A stretch of 64,000 nt of DNA from Persicobacter sp. CCB-QB2 (GTDB taxonomy: Bacteria; Bacteroidota; Bacteroidia; Cytophagales; Cyclobacteriaceae), in contig NZ_LBGV01000001.1 of NCBI RefSeq assembly GCF_001274635.1, positions 1 to 64,000 on the forward strand, in the 5' to 3' direction. Under the pieces are notes generated by a model that did not search any database, was not told the DNA's origin, and worked only from the letters and a program-made list of their open reading frames with translations. Numbering within the stretch: the stretch's first letter is position 1; the number at the start of each line of letters is the position of its first letter. Position numbers and translations under genes: made by a program. Shown here piece after piece: positions 60,490 to 64,000 of the stretch.

Positions 60490-62895
60490 TTATTGGCGGA
60501 TCACCGCGCCTAATTGTTTCTCGAAACTCGACTGTAATTTGTTCATGGTTTTGTCGATCACCTTGTCATTCAGGGTTTTGTTTTTGTCCTGCAAGATGAA
60601 TGATAGTGCATAGGCTTTTTTGCCCGCATCAATCTTATCTCCTTCATAAACGTCGAAACAGTTAATGTTGGTGATCAAATTATTGCTGCTTTTTTGGGCC
60701 ACTTCCATGATTTGTGCAAAATCGATCGACTTATCGATAACCAAAGAAAGGTCGCGACGCACCTCAGGGAATTTTGATACCGCTTCAAATACGATGTCAT
60801 TATTCACCAATGCCATGATGGCATCCCAATCCAAATCAGCAAAGAAGATTTCTTCTTTTAAGCCGAATTGTTTTGCCAATTCCGGTTGTACCAATCCTAC
60901 ATATCCGAGCTGTTGCTTTCTGGTACCAATCTGTAAGCCATAAGCGAAAATCTCATTGCTGATCTTCTCTGTTTTAAGCTTGCTGATTTTGAACACTTCG
61001 AAAACCTTCGAAAGCTGGGCGCTCAGGTCGTGGAAAGTTACCGGACGACTTGCGTTAATCCAGTTTTCTGCTTCAAAATTACCGGTGATGGCCATGGCCA
61101 GACGGCTGTTCTGGCGGTATCCGTTTTCTTCTTTGAAGTAAACATTTCCAAACTCATAAAGCTTCAGATCTCTCTGACGGCGGTTATGGTTGTGCGAAAT
61201 TACCTCCAGGAAGTTGAATACCATTTGCTGGCGCATTACATCCAAATCTTCCGAAAGGAAGTTCAGGATTTTCACCTGCTCCTCTTCTTTCACCTCTGCC
61301 TTATAATTGGAGTTGGTGATGGAGTTGGTCATGATTTCATAGTAACCATTGGCAGTCAAAATTTCCGCTACCTTACGCTCATTGTTCTGAGGGTAGTTGG
61401 TAGGGAAGTCGGCCAAATAGTCGGTGCCAGATGCTTCCTCCAATGGAATGTTATCCAGTCCATAGATACGCAATACTTCTTCCACAATATCCGCCGGACG
61501 CGTAACATCTACTCGGTAAGGAGGAACAATGGCCGTGAAGCCTTCTTCTGAAATATCCTGAAGGGTGATGTCAAGATCTGTCAGAATCTGATTAATGCGC
61601 GCTTTTGGAATTTCGATACCGATCAACTTATTGATATAAGCGTAAGTCACCGGAATCACGAAATCTTCTACAGCAGTCGGGTAGATGTCGGTAATTTCCG
61701 AAGAAATCTGGCCACCCGCCACTGCCTGAATCAATAGGGCTGCACGTTTCAATGCATACACCGTAATGTTCGGATCTGTTCCTCTTTCAAAACGGAAAGA
61801 AGCATCTGTTTTTAAAGTATGGCGCTGAGAAGAACGTCGGATGCTGTCAGCGGAGAAATAAGCACTCTCCAAAAAGATTTTGGTGGTGCCTTCGGTAACT
61901 CCCGATTTTTCACCGCCGAAAACTCCTGCAATACACATTCCTTCTTCTGCATTACAGATCATTAAATCCTTATCCGAGAGTTTACGGGTCTCGCCATCCA
62001 AAGTGGTGAATGCTGTGCCTTCCGGCAATTGCTTCACGATGACTTGATTGCCAGTGATTTGGTCCGCATCGAAAGCGTGAAGTGGCTGTCCCAATTCATG
62101 TAAAACGAAGTTGGTTACATCCACTACATTATTAATAGGTGCCAGGCCAATAGATTTCAGGCGGTTCTGTAACCACTCCGGTGATTCTTTCACTTCTAAG
62201 CCGGAAATGGTCAGGCCACTGTATCTCGGACAGGCGGTCGTGTCTTCCACTGTTACCGCTATCGGCAAATCATGGTTATCTACTTTGAAGTCCTCTACGG
62301 AAGGCATTCTGAGCTTTTCACCCGTCAGCGCTACAATATCACGGGCAGTACCTACATGAGAAGCCGCATCAGCACGGTTCGGGGTCAGGCCAATTTCAAA
62401 TACCTCCTCGTTTTTGATCTCGAAGTATTCGGCAGCCGGCGTACCGTTTGGCTTGTCGGTGTCCAATACCATGATGCCATCATGGGAAGTCCCCAGGCCT
62501 AATTCGTCCTCTGCGCAAATCATTCCCATGGAAACCTCTCCACGGATTTTTGCTTTTTTGATTTTGAAACCTTCGCCACCATCAGGGTAAAGCATGGTGC
62601 CCACCGTCGCGACCACCACTTTTTGTCCGGCTGCTACATTTGGCGCGCCACAAACAATCGGAACAATGTTGTCATTCCCCAAATCTACGGTAGTCTTGCT
62701 CAGCTTGTCGGCATCAGGGTGTTTTTCACAAGTCAAAACTTCCCCAATCACAACGCCTTCCAAACCTCCTTTGATGGACTCAATGGTTTCAAGACCTTCT
62801 ACTTCCAAACCTCCAGCGGTTAGGGCATCCCCTAAAGCCTCTGTGGCCAGGTTTATATCAATATATTCTTTTAGCCAGTTAACTGAAATCTTCAT
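60490..62895 (-). CDS. pheT: phenylalanyl-tRNA synthetase beta subunit
   Basis: 801 residues, typical length. It starts MKISVNWLKEYIDINLATEA. EMAP-like tRNA-binding domain (about residues 40-150, VVIGEVLTCEKHPDADKLSK), B3/B4 editing region with TPNRADAASHVGTARDIVAL and DVTNFVLHELGQPLHAFDA, B5 domain, the core with TLKTDASFRFERGTDPN, and a C-terminal FDX-ACB domain (PEVRRDLSLVIDKSIDF). It forms the alpha2-beta2 enzyme that charges tRNA-Phe. pheS is not adjacent. Confidence 0.97.
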   Translation of the reverse strand: MKISVNWLKEYIDINLATEALGDALTAGGLEVEGLETIESIKGGLEGVVIGEVLTCEKHPDADKLSKTTVDLGNDNIVPIVCGAPNVAAGQKVVVATVGTMLYPDGGEGFKIKKAKIRGEVSMGMICAEDELGLGTSHDGIMVLDTDKPNGTPAAEYFEIKNEEVFEIGLTPNRADAASHVGTARDIVALTGEKLRMPSVEDFKVDNHDLPIAVTVEDTTACPRYSGLTISGLEVKESPEWLQNRLKSIGLAPINNVVDVTNFVLHELGQPLHAFDADQITGNQVIVKQLPEGTAFTTLDGETRKLSDKDLMICNAEEGMCIAGVFGGEKSGVTEGTTKIFLESAYFSADSIRRSSQRHTLKTDASFRFERGTDPNITVYALKRAALLIQAVAGGQISSEITDIYPTAVEDFVIPVTYAYINKLIGIEIPKARINQILTDLDITLQDISEEGFTAIVPPYRVDVTRPADIVEEVLRIYGLDNIPLEEASGTDYLADFPTNYPQNNERKVAEILTANGYYEIMTNSITNSNYKAEVKEEEQVKILNFLSEDLDVMRQQMVFNFLEVISHNHNRRQRDLKLYEFGNVYFKEENGYRQNSRLAMAITGNFEAENWINASRPVTFHDLSAQLSKVFEVFKISKLKTEKISNEIFAYGLQIGTRKQQLGYVGLVQPELAKQFGLKEEIFFADLDWDAIMALVNNDIVFEAVSKFPEVRRDLSLVIDKSIDFAQIMEVAQKSSNNLITNINCFDVYEGDKIDAGKKAYALSFILQDKNKTLNDKVIDKTMNKLQSSFEKQLGAVIRQ

Positions 62896-63066
62896 AAGAA
62901 AATGCTATGCAAATCAATCTATTCTAAAAAACAAAATTAATAGATTCCCTCATTTAAAATAATGCAAATGCGCGTTTTTTATTGGATTGGAAAAAGATGT
63001 CTACCAATTTTTCTAAAAAGTTGAATGAGAGGCGATAATTCTGAGGGAATCTGTGCGGTGATTAGG

Positions 63067-63690
63067 TTAATGTGTTTTCTGGAAAGCCTTTTCTCCGGCA
63101 GTAACAGGAATGTTGAGATGGTTTTCCAAAGGAGGGATTGGACAGCTCCAGCCATCCGAATAGGCGCAGTAAGGGTTGAAAGCTTTGTTAAAATCCAAAG
63201 TAATCAGGTCCTCTTTCGGTAATGGAATTTCGATATAGCGTCCGGCACCATAGGTTTCATGTCCTGTGGTGTTGTCTGTGAAAGCAACCAAAAGCATATC
63301 GGGATGAGCGGTGGGCTGCAGGGCTAAAAGTTTAAAGGGTTGTTTTTGAATCTCAAACTCTAAGTGGGCATAGGGGAAGTAAGTCTTCGCTTTTCCGGAG
63401 GAAGTCTGTACCGCTATTGTTTCGTTAGAAAATGTGCGATTCACTTTTGCCTGTAGGCAGAAATCGGTCTGAGCAGGGAAATAATCTAAATGTTGGAATG
63501 ATTTTTTCTGCTCCTCCGTTAGTGGGGATTGTTCGCTGTTTTTAAAAAAATCATTTTGCTTCGAGCGATGCTCACTGATGGAAGCAAGGTAGGTTTCCGG
63601 TTGGTTTTGCTTATCGTCGGTTTGAAAGGAGTAAACAATAATTCCAATGAAAATCACGGAAAATACAATCAAAGCTATTTTTTTGGCCAT
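63067..63690 (-). CDS. DUF1684 protein with N-terminal membrane anchor
   Basis: 207 residues. Hydrophobic residues 4-21 (KIALIVFSVIFIGIIVYS) as anchor or signal. DUF1684 landmarks: RSKQNDFFKNSEQSPLTEEQ, FQHLDYFPAQTDFCLQAKVN, DNTTGHETYGAGRYIEIPLP, TLDFNKAFNPYCAYSDGWSC, PIPPLENHLNIPVTAGEKAF. The conserved 'Y-G-A-G-R-Y', 'D-F-N-K-A-x-N-P-Y-C-A-Y' and 'C-P-x-P-P-x-N' blocks are all present. The family lacks a known function. Divergent from the TPR gene at 63750. Confidence 0.85.
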   Translation of the reverse strand: MAKKIALIVFSVIFIGIIVYSFQTDDKQNQPETYLASISEHRSKQNDFFKNSEQSPLTEEQKKSFQHLDYFPAQTDFCLQAKVNRTFSNETIAVQTSSGKAKTYFPYAHLEFEIQKQPFKLLALQPTAHPDMLLVAFTDNTTGHETYGAGRYIEIPLPKEDLITLDFNKAFNPYCAYSDGWSCPIPPLENHLNIPVTAGEKAFQKTH

Positions 63691-63749
63691 TATTTTAGAA
63701 TATATGGTAAGATTTTTGTTGTTTAAATGTCAAATATAGTTCAACACTC

Positions 63750-64000
63750 ATGAAACAAGGTAAACATATTGCTATAACTTTTCTATTGATTTTGCTCGCT
63801 GGTGTCGGTTTTGGGCAAGGGGTAGAGGAGTATCAGCGATATCACCAGGAGGGCCGTGAACTTGCCAAAGAAGAAAAATTTAAAGAGGCAATAGCGGCAT
63901 TTTCCAAGGCGATTGACATTATGCCTTATTACTCCGCTATTCATCTTGATCGGGGAGCGACCAGGTTGCAAGTGGGTGATTTCGAGGGAGCTATTGAGGA
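63750..64000 (+). CDS. TPR-repeat protein, secreted, 5' part only
   Basis: The first 83 residues are inside the window. Signal peptide MKQGKHIAITFLLILLAGVG, then a TPR (GRELAKEEKFKEAIAAFSKA) and the start of a second (SAIHLDRGATRLQVGDFEGA). The rest lies beyond the end, so the full domain make-up and function are unknown. Confidence 0.75.
   Translation, partial: MKQGKHIAITFLLILLAGVGFGQGVEEYQRYHQEGRELAKEEKFKEAIAAFSKAIDIMPYYSAIHLDRGATRLQVGDFEGAIE

Overview
This is a chromosomal segment of a Bacteroidota bacterium, most likely a Cytophagales-type marine or environmental member. The evidence is the Bacteroidota promoter grammar (TTG, about 19 nt, TAnnTTTG), Bacteroidota-typical families (DUF2807, DUF4159, NamZ/DUF1343, GH77 with CBM20 domains, a split 5'-nucleotidase) and housekeeping genes of that phylum. 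Assignment below phylum is inference.

Layout. 1-10.3 kb holds the end of a HAD phosphatase, a broken alpha/beta hydrolase, a tandem array of 12 tRNA-Lys(UUU) genes (minus strand), a broken TPR/SH3 protein, a small secreted protein, a frameshifted gcvP, a frameshifted Deg protease and a tandem array of 7 tRNA-Asn(GUU) genes (plus strand). All indel-damaged genes lie in this stretch, so many indels may be sequencing or assembly errors around the repeats. 10.3-17 kb is a nucleosidase gene and a leucine/isovalerate degradation operon (carboxyltransferase, isovaleryl-CoA dehydrogenase, biotin carboxylase, crotonase). 17.6-21.2 kb holds a CBM20-GH77 amylomaltase and a nitroreductase, with a perfect 12+12 palindrome between them.

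21.2-26.4 kb is the most unusual part. Three small secreted or membrane protein genes, two of them paralogous, are each preceded by a sigma-54-like -24/-12 promoter with TGTCC/GGACA elements at a near-constant distance. Two paralogous structured RNAs with covarying stems, each ending in an intrinsic terminator, lie on the same strand. An IS1595-family element (8-bp target duplication) has separated the two modules, and an IS1380-family element (TTAA on both sides) lies next to them.

26.5-49 kb is mostly housekeeping: a 2-oxoacid dehydrogenase E2, cinA, an acyltransferase, folA-fmt-namZ, an FtsX-like permease, a polyprenol-phosphate glycosyltransferase, a heptose-bisphosphate phosphatase, rseP-dxr, a GH3-like enzyme, a second Deg protease, an LpxL-like acyltransferase, bioB and a two-gene 5'-nucleotidase. 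48.6-64 kb contains dnaA, a cluster of three DUF2807 proteins, DUF4159, a cytochrome-b5-like protein, an outer-membrane porin-like protein, sucD, rny, zapA with a coiled-coil partner, pheT, a DUF1684 protein and the start of a TPR protein.

Throughout the window an approximately 215-225-bp non-autonomous element recurs (six near-complete copies, five fragments). Its termini match the IS1380 element and its best copy is flanked by TTAA, so this IS is the likely mobilising partner. Several copies abut stop codons in convergent intergenic regions.
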